A stretch of 64,000 bases of DNA, taken from assembly GCF_934561735.1 (NCBI RefSeq), contig NZ_CAKTGT010000004.1, forward strand, positions 62,001-126,000. Reading direction: 5' to 3'. Position numbers and translations under genes: made by a program. The stretch comes from an uncultured Eubacterium sp. Lineage in GTDB: Bacteria > Bacillota > Clostridia > Oscillospirales > Acutalibacteraceae. This document shows, piece by piece, positions 1 through 8,547 of the stretch; the first letter of the stretch is position 1, and every line of letters starts with the position of its first letter. Under the pieces are notes generated by a model. The model was not told where the DNA came from, ran no database searches, and saw only the letters and a program-made list of their open reading frames with translations.

Positions 1-1
1 A

Positions 2-1438
2 ATCATCACAAACGAGAGATACCTCTACATTGCATCAATCATCAAGAGCGTATATACAAAGAAAAACAAAGGCAAGTTGACAACTTCCGATAAGATTGAT
101 AAAATTGTTACAAACAGATTTTTAGGTTTGCCGATTTTTGCCGGTGTTATGGCACTTGTTTACTTCATTGCAATGAAATGGATTGGTGCAATCGGTACTG
201 ACTGGGTAAACGATGTACTCTTTGGTGAATGGGTGCCAAGCCTTATTGAAAAAGCACTTGAGGGCAGAATTGCAGATTGGCTCTACGGTCTTATCCAAGA
301 CGGTATCGTGGCCGGTGTAGGTGCGGTTCTCGGCTTCGTTCCGCAGATGATTGTATTGTTCCTCTGCCTTGCATTCCTTGAGGGATGCGGTTATATGAGC
401 CGTGTTGCGTTTGTAATGGACAGAATTTTCCGCAACTTCGGTCTTTCGGGTAAATCATTCATCCCTATGCTTATCGGTACAGGCTGCGGCGTTCCGGGTA
501 TTATGGCTTCTCGTACAATCGAAAACGAGCGTGACCGCCGTATGACAATTATGACAACAACATTCATTCCTTGCTCTGCAAAGCTTCCTATCATCGGTCT
601 TATCGCAGGTGCATGCTTCGGCGGAAGCGGTTGGGTAGCAACTTCGGCTTACTTCATAGGTGTTGCCGCTATCATCGTTTCGGGTATTATGCTCAAGAAA
701 ACAAAGATTTTCTCAGGCGACCCTGCTCCGTTCGTAATGGAACTTCCGGCATACCATTTGCCGACAGTAGGCAGTGTGCTCCGTTCAACTTGGGAGCGTG
801 CTTGGTCATTCATCAAAAAAGCAGGTACAGTTATCACACTTGCAACAATCCTCATTTGGTTCTTGCAGGCATTCACCTTTAAGGGCGGATTCCAAATGAC
901 AGACGATATGGACATTTCAATTCTTGCATACATCGGCAAGGCATTCTGCTGGTTGTTCATCCCACTCGGTTGGGGCGGTTGGAAACCTGCCGTTGCAAGC
1001 GTTACAGGTCTTATCGCAAAAGAAAATGTTGTTGGTACATTCGGTATTCTCTATCACTTTGCAGGCGAGCTTGCAGAAAACGGTGATGAAATCTGGGGCA
1101 ACTTTGCCAAGGACCTCAATACACTCAGCGGCGGTCACGCAAGCCTCGCAGCTTACAGTTTCCTCATCTTCAACCTTTTGTGTGCTCCTTGCTTTGCGGC
1201 TATCGGTGCTATCAAGAGAGAAATGAACAACGCAAAATGGACTTGGTTTGCTATCGGTTACCAATGCGGATTTGCTTACATCATCGGTCTTATCGTATAT
1301 CAGTTCGGCATCGCATTTGCAGGTGCACCGAATGTTATCGGTTTGATTGCCGCTATTGTTCTTACTGTAGGCATCCTCTACTTGCTCTTCAGAAAGAATA
1401 AGTATGACGACAACAAATTGACAGTTAAATCAAAGTAA
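2..1438 (+). CDS. feoB: Ferrous iron transporter FeoB, C-terminal part (5' end outside window)
   Basis: FeoB imports Fe2+ across the cytoplasmic membrane. The reading frame is open from base 2, so the window cuts into the gene and the N-terminal G-domain is missing. What remains is the membrane permease part: many hydrophobic segments, the first Gate region with GCGVPGIMASRT followed by FIPCSAKLPI, and a second Gate-like stretch with LCAPCFAAIGAIKREM. These Cys/Pro gate motifs are diagnostic of the family. A TTG at 77 could be read as a start, but the upstream frame (NERYLYIASIIKSVY) fits the linker after the G-domain, so it is internal. The next gene, at 1469, is a FeoB-associated protein, which supports the call. 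Confidence 0.96.
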   Translation: MITNERYLYIASIIKSVYTKKNKGKLTTSDKIDKIVTNRFLGLPIFAGVMALVYFIAMKWIGAIGTDWVNDVLFGEWVPSLIEKALEGRIADWLYGLIQDGIVAGVGAVLGFVPQMIVLFLCLAFLEGCGYMSRVAFVMDRIFRNFGLSGKSFIPMLIGTGCGVPGIMASRTIENERDRRMTIMTTTFIPCSAKLPIIGLIAGACFGGSGWVATSAYFIGVAAIIVSGIMLKKTKIFSGDPAPFVMELPAYHLPTVGSVLRSTWERAWSFIKKAGTVITLATILIWFLQAFTFKGGFQMTDDMDISILAYIGKAFCWLFIPLGWGGWKPAVASVTGLIAKENVVGTFGILYHFAGELAENGDEIWGNFAKDLNTLSGGHASLAAYSFLIFNLLCAPCFAAIGAIKREMNNAKWTWFAIGYQCGFAYIIGLIVYQFGIAFAGAPNVIGLIAAIVLTVGILYLLFRKNKYDDNKLTVKSK

Positions 1439-1468
1439 TTTATTACATAACAAAACGAGGTGATTCTT

Positions 1469-1864
1469 GTGATTGAATTTCTAAAACAAAATATGTACAC
1501 AATCATTGTGCTTGCCGTACTTATAGTTATAGTTGCTCTCATCATAAGAAGTCTTGTAAATAAAAAAGGCGGAGGCTGTACAGGAGATTGTTCCTCCTGC
1601 GGCGGAAGCTGTTCATCGGCAGACGGTTCAAAATATATGGTGAAAACAACACTTGCGATTGACGGAATGATGTGCTCTATGTGCGAAAGCCATTTGCAAG
1701 ATGCAATCAGGGCGAACTTTGATGTGAAAAAAGTGAAAGCAAGCCACCAAAAAGGCACAATAATCATCATAAGCAAACACCGCCTCGATGAAGAAAAATT
1801 GAAGAATGTAATTAGAGAAACAGGCTACACATTACAAAATATACAATTCGAATTAGCAAAATAG
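1469..1864 (+). CDS. FeoB-associated Cys-rich membrane protein fused to an HMA heavy-metal-binding domain
   Basis: 131 residues. Residues 9-30 form one membrane helix. They are followed by a Gly/Cys-rich segment (CTGDCSSCGGSC, about 37-48) like the small FeoB-associated proteins that follow feoB in Firmicutes. Residues 57-125 then look like a heavy-metal-associated ferredoxin-like domain with a GMMCSMC motif (66-72), the CxxC metal site of copper chaperones and P-type ATPases. The start is GTG 1469: GAGGTGAT at 1457-1464 is a strong ribosome site 4 bases upstream, while the in-frame GTG at 1460 lies inside it. The gene begins 30 bases after feoB and is probably cotranscribed. A metal hand-off role is inference. 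Confidence 0.85.
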   Translation: MIEFLKQNMYTIIVLAVLIVIVALIIRSLVNKKGGGCTGDCSSCGGSCSSADGSKYMVKTTLAIDGMMCSMCESHLQDAIRANFDVKKVKASHQKGTIIIISKHRLDEEKLKNVIRETGYTLQNIQFELAK

Positions 1865-1908
1865 TAATCCCTTCCAAACACAGCCGGTTACTCTTTTACA
1901 ATACCAAA

Positions 1909-1940
1909 GCTCGTGCAGACATCCCACCTGCACGGGCTAA
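1909..1940 (+). terminator. Stem-loop after the feo genes
   Basis: An 11-bp stem (1909-1919 with 1928-1938, one G-T pair) closes an 8-base loop and is followed by an AT-rich stretch with only short T runs. It lies 45 bases past the stop of the FeoB-associated gene and probably ends the feo transcript, with the second hairpin at 2005 as back-up. Confidence 0.6.
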
Positions 1941-2004
1941 AATATTTGTTTTATTTGATTAATTTTACTTCTATTTAATAATAGTGATTGTAAACTTTAC
2001 GAAT

Positions 2005-2031
2005 AAGTCAGGATTTTCTGACTTCTTTTTT
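2005..2031 (+). terminator. Rho-independent terminator
   Basis: AAGTCAG (2005-2011) pairs with CTGACTT (2018-2024) around a 6-base loop and is followed by CTTTTTT. This is a canonical intrinsic terminator for rightward transcription from feo. Confidence 0.75.
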
Positions 2032-2036
2032 GTAGC

Positions 2037-2084
2037 GTAGGGGCGAACTGTGTTCGCCTGCGGGAAGATAATATCTTCCCCTAC
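2037..2084. repeat. Small intergenic hairpin repeat with GTAGGGG ends
   Basis: The unit is bounded by GTAGGGG (2037-2043) and its inverse CCCCTAC (2078-2084). Inside are two perfect short hairpins: GGCGAAC/GTTCGCC (2042-2058) and GGGAAGAT/ATCTTCCC (2062-2080). A GC-rich hairpin beginning with the same TGTAGGGG on the minus strand occurs between ileS and lspA (33609-33628). It looks like a dispersed, non-coding, MITE-like or REP-like element. No coding potential seen. Confidence 0.5.
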
Positions 2085-2114
2085 AAATCAAAAACAAAAT
2101 ATGTTTACCTTTTA

Positions 2115-2170
2115 ACCCCTCAGTCGCATATAAAATGCGACAGCTCCCCTTGAAAAAACAAGAGGAGCCC
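2115..2170. repeat. Intergenic double-hairpin element beside yfbR
   Basis: Two hairpins follow each other: GTCGCAT/ATGCGAC (2123-2141) and GCTCCCCTTG/CAAGAGGAGC (2143-2168, one mismatch). The second lies just past the yfbR stop and may end leftward transcription, although no good T-run follows on the minus strand. Together with the elements at 1909, 2005 and 2037 it fills the gene-free stretch 1865-2180, where I see nothing else. Confidence 0.45.
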
Positions 2171-2180
2171 TAAATAGGTT

Positions 2181-2771
2181 TTATTTTGTGTGTTCATCAA
2201 GGGTGAGGTAATAGGCTTTGAGGAAGTGGTCGGAGAAGTATTTTACCTCCGGCATATCGATGTCGGCGATTTTTTGTTCCTGTGCCTTGAGGGCAATGTC
2301 AAATTCTCTGTTGCCCATTCTGTTTTCCTCAATACACTTGATGAGAGCCGAGATTTTGTCGGCAGCCTTAACAAGTTTCCACAACTCTTTTTCGTCCTCG
2401 TTCGGCTTGAACAAAGAGTTATATTCTGCCCTGTAATCATCAGGGAGCATTGCAAGAAGTCGTTGCCCCGCAACAGCCTCTATATCCTTATAAACACTTT
2501 TTATATCATCATTATAATACTTAACGGGAGTTGGCATATCGCCTGTGATAACCTCGGTTGTGTCGTGATACAACGCAAGCACGGCAACACGATTTTCGTC
2601 ATAATCCTTGCCAAATTCCCTTTTGCCGATAAGTGCAAGCGCATGTGCAATAACAGCGACGCTGTGGCTGTGCTCGGCAATATTTTCCTTTTGAGTGTTC
2701 GGCATAAGCGCCCAACGGTCAATATACTTCATTCTATTGACCATTGCGAAAAAGTTGTAATTATCACTCAT
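2181..2771 (-). CDS. yfbR: HD-domain 5'-deoxynucleotidase, YfbR family
   Basis: 196 residues of the HD hydrolase superfamily. YfbR-type enzymes dephosphorylate deoxynucleoside monophosphates and help set dNTP pools. The metal-binding pattern is visible: H in NIAEHSHSVAVIAH, then LYHDTTEVITGDMPTPVK (HD pair plus the E-x-x-x-GD motif), and a later KAADKISALIKC with the distal Asp. The frame extends upstream, but the start is ATG 2771 (MSDNYNFF), which overlaps the aspS stop by 8 bases and suggests translational coupling. It is the last gene of the mgsA-hisS-aspS run. Assignment to YfbR rather than another HD hydrolase rests on motif pattern and length. Confidence 0.82.
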   Translation of the reverse strand: MSDNYNFFAMVNRMKYIDRWALMPNTQKENIAEHSHSVAVIAHALALIGKREFGKDYDENRVAVLALYHDTTEVITGDMPTPVKYYNDDIKSVYKDIEAVAGQRLLAMLPDDYRAEYNSLFKPNEDEKELWKLVKAADKISALIKCIEENRMGNREFDIALKAQEQKIADIDMPEVKYFSDHFLKAYYLTLDEHTK

Positions 2772-4554
2772 CGTCTTCACTCGCCTTAATATCAATTCCA
2801 AGTTCGCCGAGTTGAACATCATCAATATATGACGGAGCACCGCTCATAAGTTCACTTGCATTTTGTACCTTAGGGAATGCAATAACATCACGGAGCGAAT
2901 CAGCACCGCAGATGAGCATTGCAAGACGGTCAAGACCGATACCCATACCACCGTGAGGCGGAGCGGCATAGTGATAAGCATCAACAAGGAAGCCGAACTT
3001 TGCATCAATTTCTTCCTGCTCCATGCCGAGAAGTTCAAACATCTTGGTTTGAAGCTCGCAATCGGTAATTCTCATTGAGCCTGAAGAAAGCTCTGTGCCG
3101 TTGAGTACAAGGTCAAACGCCTGTGCCTTAACCTTTGACTTATCGGTGTCGAGATACTGAATACTCTCCTCCATAGGCATTGTGAACGGATGGTGAGCGG
3201 CAACCCACTCGCCTGTTTCTTCGTCCATTTCAAAGAACGGCATTTCTGTAATCCAAAGGAAGTTCCACTTACCTTGCGGAATAATGTCAAGTTCCTTGGC
3301 AACCGCAAGACGAAGTGCACCCATAATTGTGAGAGCCTTGCGAGTTTTGTCGCTTACTATAAGAACAACATCGCCCTGCTCTGCACCGAGAGTTGAAAGG
3401 AGTTCTTCAAGTTCGCCGTCCTTGAGGAATTTTGCAAACGAGCAATTTGGTGCTTCATCTGCCCAACGAACATAAGCAAGACCCTTTGCACCGATACCCT
3501 TTGCAAACTCTGTAAGCTTGTCAATCTTCTTTCTTGTGTATGTTGAAGCGGCATTCTTTGCAACGATAGCCTTAACAGCACCGCCGTCTGCGATTGCACT
3601 CTTAAACACAACAAAATCGGTTTTGTCTGCCCAATCGGAAATATCCTCGATAAGCATATCAAAACGGGTATCAGGCTTGTCAGAGCCGTATTTATTCATA
3701 GCGTCGGCAAAAGTCATACGAGGAAGCGGAGCATCAATATTTACATCAATGGTTTCTTTCATAAGTTTTGAGATAAAGCCCTCTGCCATATCCATAATAT
3801 CGTCACAATCGACAAAGCTCATTTCAAGGTCGATTTGAGTAAATTCAGGCTGACGGTCTGCACGCAAGTCCTCATCACGGAAGCAACGGGCAAGCTGAAT
3901 GTATCTGTCAAAACCTGCAATCATTGTAAGTTGCTTATAAATCTGCGGTGACTGCGGCAAAGCATAGAACTTGCCGTTGTGAATTCTTGACGGAACAACA
4001 TAGTCACGAGCACCCTCCGGAGTTGACTTAATCATCATCGGAGTTTCAATCTCGATAAAGTCGTTTGCATAGAAATACTCTCTTGCAATCTTTGCAATTT
4101 TGTGACGCATAAGAATATTCTTTGTAAGTTTTTCGTTACGAAGATTGAGGTATCTGTATTTAAGAGTGGTTTCGTCACCGACTTTCTCGCTCTTTTCAAT
4201 CTCGAAAGGAGGAGTTTTTGCCTTTGAAACAATACGAAAATCGTTTACGATAACCTCGATTTCGCCTGTCGGAATATCCTTATTCTTGCTTTCTCTCTCT
4301 GCAACAACACCTGTTGCGGCAACAACATATTCACTCCTTACCGACTGTGCATCGGCAAAAATTGCTCTGTCTGTTTGGTCGTTGAATGAAAGCTGAATAA
4401 TACCTGTTCTGTCACGCAAGTCAATAAAGATGAGGTTGCCCAAATCTCTTTGACGCTGTACCCAGCCAAAAACAGTGATTGTTTGACCTACATTTGAGAT
4501 GTCAAACTTTGCACAATAATCTGTGCGTTTCATACCCTTGATTGAATTAGTCAT
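2764..4554 (-). CDS. aspS: Aspartyl-tRNA synthetase
   Basis: 596 residues, the usual length for a bacterial AspRS with a GAD insertion. An N-terminal OB-fold anticodon-binding domain (about 10-110; GWVQRQRDLGNLIFIDLRDR) is followed by a class II core with motif 2 (ARCFRDEDLRADRQPEFTQ) and motif 3 (GMGIGLDRLAMLICG). The OB fold carries Leu in RDLG and Lys in ESKN. Those residues are associated with tRNA-Asp-specific rather than non-discriminating enzymes, so I infer it charges only tRNA-Asp. ATG 4554 overlaps the hisS stop by 8 bases. Confidence 0.97.
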   Translation of the reverse strand: MTNSIKGMKRTDYCAKFDISNVGQTITVFGWVQRQRDLGNLIFIDLRDRTGIIQLSFNDQTDRAIFADAQSVRSEYVVAATGVVAERESKNKDIPTGEIEVIVNDFRIVSKAKTPPFEIEKSEKVGDETTLKYRYLNLRNEKLTKNILMRHKIAKIAREYFYANDFIEIETPMMIKSTPEGARDYVVPSRIHNGKFYALPQSPQIYKQLTMIAGFDRYIQLARCFRDEDLRADRQPEFTQIDLEMSFVDCDDIMDMAEGFISKLMKETIDVNIDAPLPRMTFADAMNKYGSDKPDTRFDMLIEDISDWADKTDFVVFKSAIADGGAVKAIVAKNAASTYTRKKIDKLTEFAKGIGAKGLAYVRWADEAPNCSFAKFLKDGELEELLSTLGAEQGDVVLIVSDKTRKALTIMGALRLAVAKELDIIPQGKWNFLWITEMPFFEMDEETGEWVAAHHPFTMPMEESIQYLDTDKSKVKAQAFDLVLNGTELSSGSMRITDCELQTKMFELLGMEQEEIDAKFGFLVDAYHYAAPPHGGMGIGLDRLAMLICGADSLRDVIAFPKVQNASELMSGAPSYIDDVQLGELGIDIKASEDDE

Positions 4555-5896
4555 TATTTTGTCCTCCGAGAAACAGTGAATTAAAATCGAACGCCTCGCC
4601 GTTGATTTCCAAATCTTTAAGCTGACTGTCGAGTGTTATGCTGTAAAAACCCGAAACAAAGGTTTCAAGGCTGATATCGCTTTGCTCGCCTGTTGCCATA
4701 TCCTTGAGGACCGCCGATTTTGTATCCACCTCGTTGTCGCCGATAACAACATTGTATTTTGCATTAATCTTGTCGGCATATTTCATCTGCGCACGAAGTG
4801 ATCTGCCGTTCAAATCATAAACAACGCTGTATCCCTCGTCACGCATATCTTTTGCAATTTCCACCGCTTTGAGAGTTGCCTTGTCGCCCATGGCAACAAT
4901 GAACAAATCAGGACGGGACGGTTCAGGGAATTCGCAACCCTGTGCTTCCATAACAAGCTGAAGTCTTTCAAGTCCCATAGCGAAGCCGAGCGACGGTGTG
5001 TGCTGACCGCCGAGTTCCTCGATAAGTCCGTCATATCTGCCGCCACCACAAACAGTGCCCTGTGCACCGATAGAATCGGCAACAAATTCAAATACGGTTT
5101 TTGTATAATAATCAAGTCCTCTTACGATTTGAGGATTTACGATATATTCGATATTCATAGCGTCAAGGTAGCTCTTTGTTTTTTCAAAATGCTCCTTGCA
5201 CTCGTCACAAAGATAATCAAGAACAACCGGAGCGTCTTTTGCAATTTCACTGCAAACAGGGCTTTTGCAATCCAAAATACGCATTGGGTTGCGGTCAAGT
5301 CTGTCACGGCAGGTATCGCAAAGCTCGTCAACTCTTGAAGCAAAATATTCCTTGAGTGCCTTGTGATATTCCGCACGGCATGTCGGGCAACCGATTGAAT
5401 TAAGTTCAAGATGCAAATCCTTTACGCCGAGTTCATCAAAAATCTGCTTTGCAAGTGCAATCATCTCTGCATCTGCAAGCGGCGAAGTTGCACCGAAGCA
5501 CTCAATGCCGAACTGGTGGAATTCACGAAGTCTGCCTGCTTGCGGCTTTTCGTAGCGATAGCAAGAAGTGAGATAGCAAATTTTTTGAGGAAGAGCCTCG
5601 TTTGAAAGACCGTTTTCCAAAAATGACCTTGCCGCACCTGCTGTGCCCTCCGGACGAAGAGTGATTGAACGACCGCCCTTGTCGTCAAATGTGTACATCT
5701 CTTTTTGTACAACATCTGTTGTGTCACCCACACCTCTTTGAAAAAGCTCGGTATGTTCAAACACAGGAGTTCTCATTTCCTTGTAGCCGAAATTCTCGGC
5801 AACTGTGAGGCAAGTAGCCTCGATATATTGATTTTTGTACACTTCGGACGGCAAAACATCCTTTGTGCCCTTGATAGCTTTTGTTACAAGTGCCAT
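4547..5896 (-). CDS. hisS: Histidyl-tRNA synthetase
   Basis: 449 residues. It begins with the typical GTKDVLPSE and has class II motifs, including TLRPEGTAGAARS and GLDYYTKTVFEF (the HisA motif), GGGRYDGLIEELGG, and a C-terminal anticodon-binding domain. The frame is open 71 codons further upstream, but ATG 5896 is chosen because GGAGAA precedes it and the protein aligns from this point. A CxxC-rich insertion (CPTCRAEYH to CDECKEH, about 195-250) could bind zinc and makes it somewhat longer than the usual 420 residues. The leader is only about 70 bases, with no room for a T-box. Confidence 0.96.
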   Translation of the reverse strand: MALVTKAIKGTKDVLPSEVYKNQYIEATCLTVAENFGYKEMRTPVFEHTELFQRGVGDTTDVVQKEMYTFDDKGGRSITLRPEGTAGAARSFLENGLSNEALPQKICYLTSCYRYEKPQAGRLREFHQFGIECFGATSPLADAEMIALAKQIFDELGVKDLHLELNSIGCPTCRAEYHKALKEYFASRVDELCDTCRDRLDRNPMRILDCKSPVCSEIAKDAPVVLDYLCDECKEHFEKTKSYLDAMNIEYIVNPQIVRGLDYYTKTVFEFVADSIGAQGTVCGGGRYDGLIEELGGQHTPSLGFAMGLERLQLVMEAQGCEFPEPSRPDLFIVAMGDKATLKAVEIAKDMRDEGYSVVYDLNGRSLRAQMKYADKINAKYNVVIGDNEVDTKSAVLKDMATGEQSDISLETFVSGFYSITLDSQLKDLEINGEAFDFNSLFLGGQNND

Positions 5897-5921
5897 AACT
5901 TTTCTCCTATATACAATTTTT

Positions 5922-5947
5922 GAGGTGCAAGGAAAAACTTGCACCTC
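5922..5947. other. Perfect 10-bp hairpin in the mgsA-hisS gap
   Basis: GAGGTGCAAG (5922-5931) pairs exactly with CTTGCACCTC (5938-5947) around a 6-base loop. On the minus strand, where both neighbours are read, the stem is followed by AAAAATT rather than T's. It is therefore not a standard terminator; it could be an RNA-processing or stability element between mgsA and hisS. Confidence 0.55.
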
Positions 5948-5966
5948 GTTATTATAATTTATGAAA

Positions 5967-6383
5967 TTACTTTTTTTGATTATATCTTGGGTTAACGATT
6001 TCTCTCCATTCAAAGTCACCTCTTTCAACACCTCTGATAAGTGCCTCGGCAGTAGCGATATTTGTTGCAAACGGAATATTGTGCACATCGCAAAGACGGA
6101 GCAAATCATTATCGTTAGGTTCGTGAGGTTTTGGATTAAGCGGATCTCTGAAGAAAATCAAGAGGTCAATTTCATTGCACGCAATACGGCTTGCAATCTG
6201 CTGACCGCCGCCCTGTGCGCCACTCAAAAAGCAATTAATTTCCAAGCCTGTTGCTTCTTTGACAAGTTTACCTGTAGTACCCGTTGCGCAAACATCGTGT
6301 CTGCTGATAATTCCGCAATAAGCAATACAAAACTGAACCAAAAGTTCTTTTTTTGCATCGTGTGCTATAAGTGCGATGTTCAT
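5967..6383 (-). CDS. mgsA: Methylglyoxal synthase
   Basis: 138 residues, typical for the family. MgsA converts dihydroxyacetone phosphate to methylglyoxal and phosphate, a glycolytic overflow bypass. The MGS-like Rossmann fold is recognisable: [10 protein letters not shown] at the start, ATGTTGKLV (phosphate binding), [12 protein letters not shown], the catalytic-Asp segment [19 protein letters not shown], and [19 protein letters not shown] precedes ATG 6383. A promoter lies directly upstream, so this gene heads the mgsA-hisS-aspS-yfbR run. Confidence 0.95.
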   Translation of the reverse strand: MNIALIAHDAKKELLVQFCIAYCGIISRHDVCATGTTGKLVKEATGLEINCFLSGAQGGGQQIASRIACNEIDLLIFFRDPLNPKPHEPNDNDLLRLCDVHNIPFATNIATAEALIRGVERGDFEWREIVNPRYNQKK

Positions 6384-6439
6384 AATACCCTCTCCAAATT
6401 TTCATATAAGTTATCATATAAATTGTTACTATTATTAAT

Positions 6440-6467
6440 ATAATACCATATTACAGCGATTTTTCAA
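6440..6467 (-). promoter_or_regulatory. Promoter of the mgsA-hisS-aspS-yfbR unit
   Basis: On the minus strand, TTGAAA (6467-6462) and TATTAT (6445-6440) are separated by 16 bases. The -10 box lies about 57 bases before the mgsA start. It sits immediately after the PBP2 stop codon, so it separates the two units. Confidence 0.55.
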
Positions 6468-6484
6468 GATTTTTTTGAAGTTTT

Positions 6485-8512
6485 TTACTGCAAAAGTGTA
6501 GAATCGGTCTGTGCTTTTTCCTCTCTTGTATTATTACTGTAATAATAGTCGATAATTGCCGCCGTAATTTCTGCCGTTGAAGAACCCGAACCTGCCGTTT
6601 CGATAGCCGAACCGATACTGATTTCGGGGTTGTCATACGGAGCAAATGTAATAAGGAAGCCGTTGTTATGCTTAACGCCGTTTACAACTACCTGTGAGGT
6701 ACCTGTTTTACAAGCGGTTTTTACTTTAAGTTTGTTGAAAAGTTTGTTAGGACCGCCGTAAAGCGAAACCTTACGCATACCCGACCTTACTATTTCAAAT
6801 GTTTTTTCACTGACGCCGGTTTCTTCCTCAACGGTAGCACCGGTTTCATTAACAACTCCCGTTGCGGATGAAATTTTTGATTTTACAAAATGGGTTTTGT
6901 ATCTTGTGCCGCCGTTTGCGATTGTTGCACAATAATTTGCAAGCTGGAGCGGAGTTAAAAGGTTGTCGGACTGACCGATTGCACATTGAACAGTGTCGCC
7001 CGGCTTCCAAATCATATCAAACTTTTTTCTGTATTCCGGACCCGCCATAATGCCCTTGGATTCCGGAATTTCAACGCCTGTTTTTTGACCTAAGCCGAAC
7101 ATTTTGCCATACTTATTCATAAGGTCGATACCGAGCCTTTGTGAAGTATTATAAAAGAAAACGTTGCACGAATGTTGAAGTGCACCCTCAACATTTAATC
7201 CACCGTGAGAGTCGGTGCACTTGAAGGTCATATCTGATATTTTAAAATATTTATCACAATAAAAATATGTGTCCTTTGTAATTTTGCCCTCTTCAAGTCC
7301 TGCAACAGCCATAAGCGGCTTGAATGTTGAACCGGGAGCGAACGCGCTCATTGCAAAACGGTTGAAAAGCGGTTTTTTGCTGTCGGATGCAAGTTTTTGG
7401 TAATCGGAATAATATTCTTCCAAATTAAATGTAGGATAGTTTGCGGCAGATAAAATTTCACCGCTGTGAACATCTTCAACAACAACGGCACCCGTTGCCT
7501 CACCCGAAGTTTTAAGACAGATTTTACGCAGCTTTTGCTCTGCGATTTTTTGCATATCCTTGTCAATGGTTAAAACAATCGTATCACCTTGAACAGGCTC
7601 TTTAGTAACCGTTTCGGTAACATTGCCCTCTGCGTCGATTGTAACCGTTTTTTCACCCGGAGTGCCTCTCAAATCGCTTTCGCAAGCTTTTTCAATGCCC
7701 GATTCGCCTATTTCATCGTTAATGCCATAACCGCTGTCCTTCAACTCGGCATATTCCTCGGCATTAATCTTTCTGACCGTACCCAAAATATGTGATGCAA
7801 GAGTAGGGTCGGTATAAAAACGATACGCAACAACCTGCACATCGGCACCGCGATATGCCGTTTTGTTTTCCTTAATCTGAGCAACTGTTTTGTCGCTTAC
7901 ATCATCGGCTATGGTAACCGGTGTCGATACAGAAAAAAGACACCTTGTAAGCTCATATCTGATATTACCGATAGCAAGAGCAGTCTTGGCATCATACTTT
8001 TCAAGTCCGTATTTTTCAACCATTGCGTCAAAGCAATTTTGAGCGGTTGCATACGATTGAAGATTAAACATATCCTTGCTTTTCATTGTCTTGATAGCGG
8101 ATTCGTAATTCTCGTCATCTTTTTTTGTATAAAATTTTATTTTGCCGTTTTTTCCTATTTTTAGCGGAAGATTGTGCACATATTCTTCGTTATTTTGATT
8201 AAAAAGTTTTATAAGATTTATTATAATGATATTTCGTGCATCGTTATTTTTTGCACTCGGAAAATATGCGGCGTCAAGAATAATACTGTTGCCTTTGCGA
8301 TTTGTAACAAGAGTGTTGCCGTTACGGTCTACAATATCTCCTCTTGCCGCCTCGATAGACACGGTATAGGTTTGGACAGCGCTGCTTTGAGCAACATAGT
8401 ATTCATTGTTTTTTATTTGAATATTATAAAGGTCATAGCTAAATCCAAGCAAGGTTGCTACAACCAAAATAACAGCTATTACGGTTCTTGTGCTTTTATA
8501 TCTGTTGCCCAT
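6485..8512 (-). CDS. mrdA: Penicillin-binding protein 2 (peptidoglycan DD-transpeptidase of elongation)
   Basis: 675 residues. One N-terminal membrane anchor (about 10-29) is followed by a PBP dimerisation domain (RGDIVDRNGNTLV, 58-70) and a transpeptidase domain with all three active-site motifs: STFK (395-398, catalytic Ser395), SCN (448-450) and KTGT (602-605). It cross-links peptidoglycan on the outer face of the membrane and works with RodA/MreBCD in side-wall growth. It is the last gene of the mreB-mreC-mreD run, which decides PBP2 over a divisome PBP. No PASTA domains are present. Confidence 0.94.
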   Translation of the reverse strand: MGNRYKSTRTVIAVILVVATLLGFSYDLYNIQIKNNEYYVAQSSAVQTYTVSIEAARGDIVDRNGNTLVTNRKGNSIILDAAYFPSAKNNDARNIIIINLIKLFNQNNEEYVHNLPLKIGKNGKIKFYTKKDDENYESAIKTMKSKDMFNLQSYATAQNCFDAMVEKYGLEKYDAKTALAIGNIRYELTRCLFSVSTPVTIADDVSDKTVAQIKENKTAYRGADVQVVAYRFYTDPTLASHILGTVRKINAEEYAELKDSGYGINDEIGESGIEKACESDLRGTPGEKTVTIDAEGNVTETVTKEPVQGDTIVLTIDKDMQKIAEQKLRKICLKTSGEATGAVVVEDVHSGEILSAANYPTFNLEEYYSDYQKLASDSKKPLFNRFAMSAFAPGSTFKPLMAVAGLEEGKITKDTYFYCDKYFKISDMTFKCTDSHGGLNVEGALQHSCNVFFYNTSQRLGIDLMNKYGKMFGLGQKTGVEIPESKGIMAGPEYRKKFDMIWKPGDTVQCAIGQSDNLLTPLQLANYCATIANGGTRYKTHFVKSKISSATGVVNETGATVEEETGVSEKTFEIVRSGMRKVSLYGGPNKLFNKLKVKTACKTGTSQVVVNGVKHNNGFLITFAPYDNPEISIGSAIETAGSGSSTAEITAAIIDYYYSNNTREEKAQTDSTLLQ

Positions 8513-8547
8513 AAAACGCCCTCCTTTCCTGAAATTCCGTTATAACA

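Noticed and set aside
5961..6443. 160-codon plus-strand open frame
   Set aside because: It is antisense to mgsA, which is complete with family motifs. Composition is shadow-like.
6462..6486. Terminator for PBP2 from the TTCAA/TTGAA pairing
   Set aside because: The stem is only 5 A/T-rich base pairs and overlaps the mgsA -35 box. It is too weak to call.
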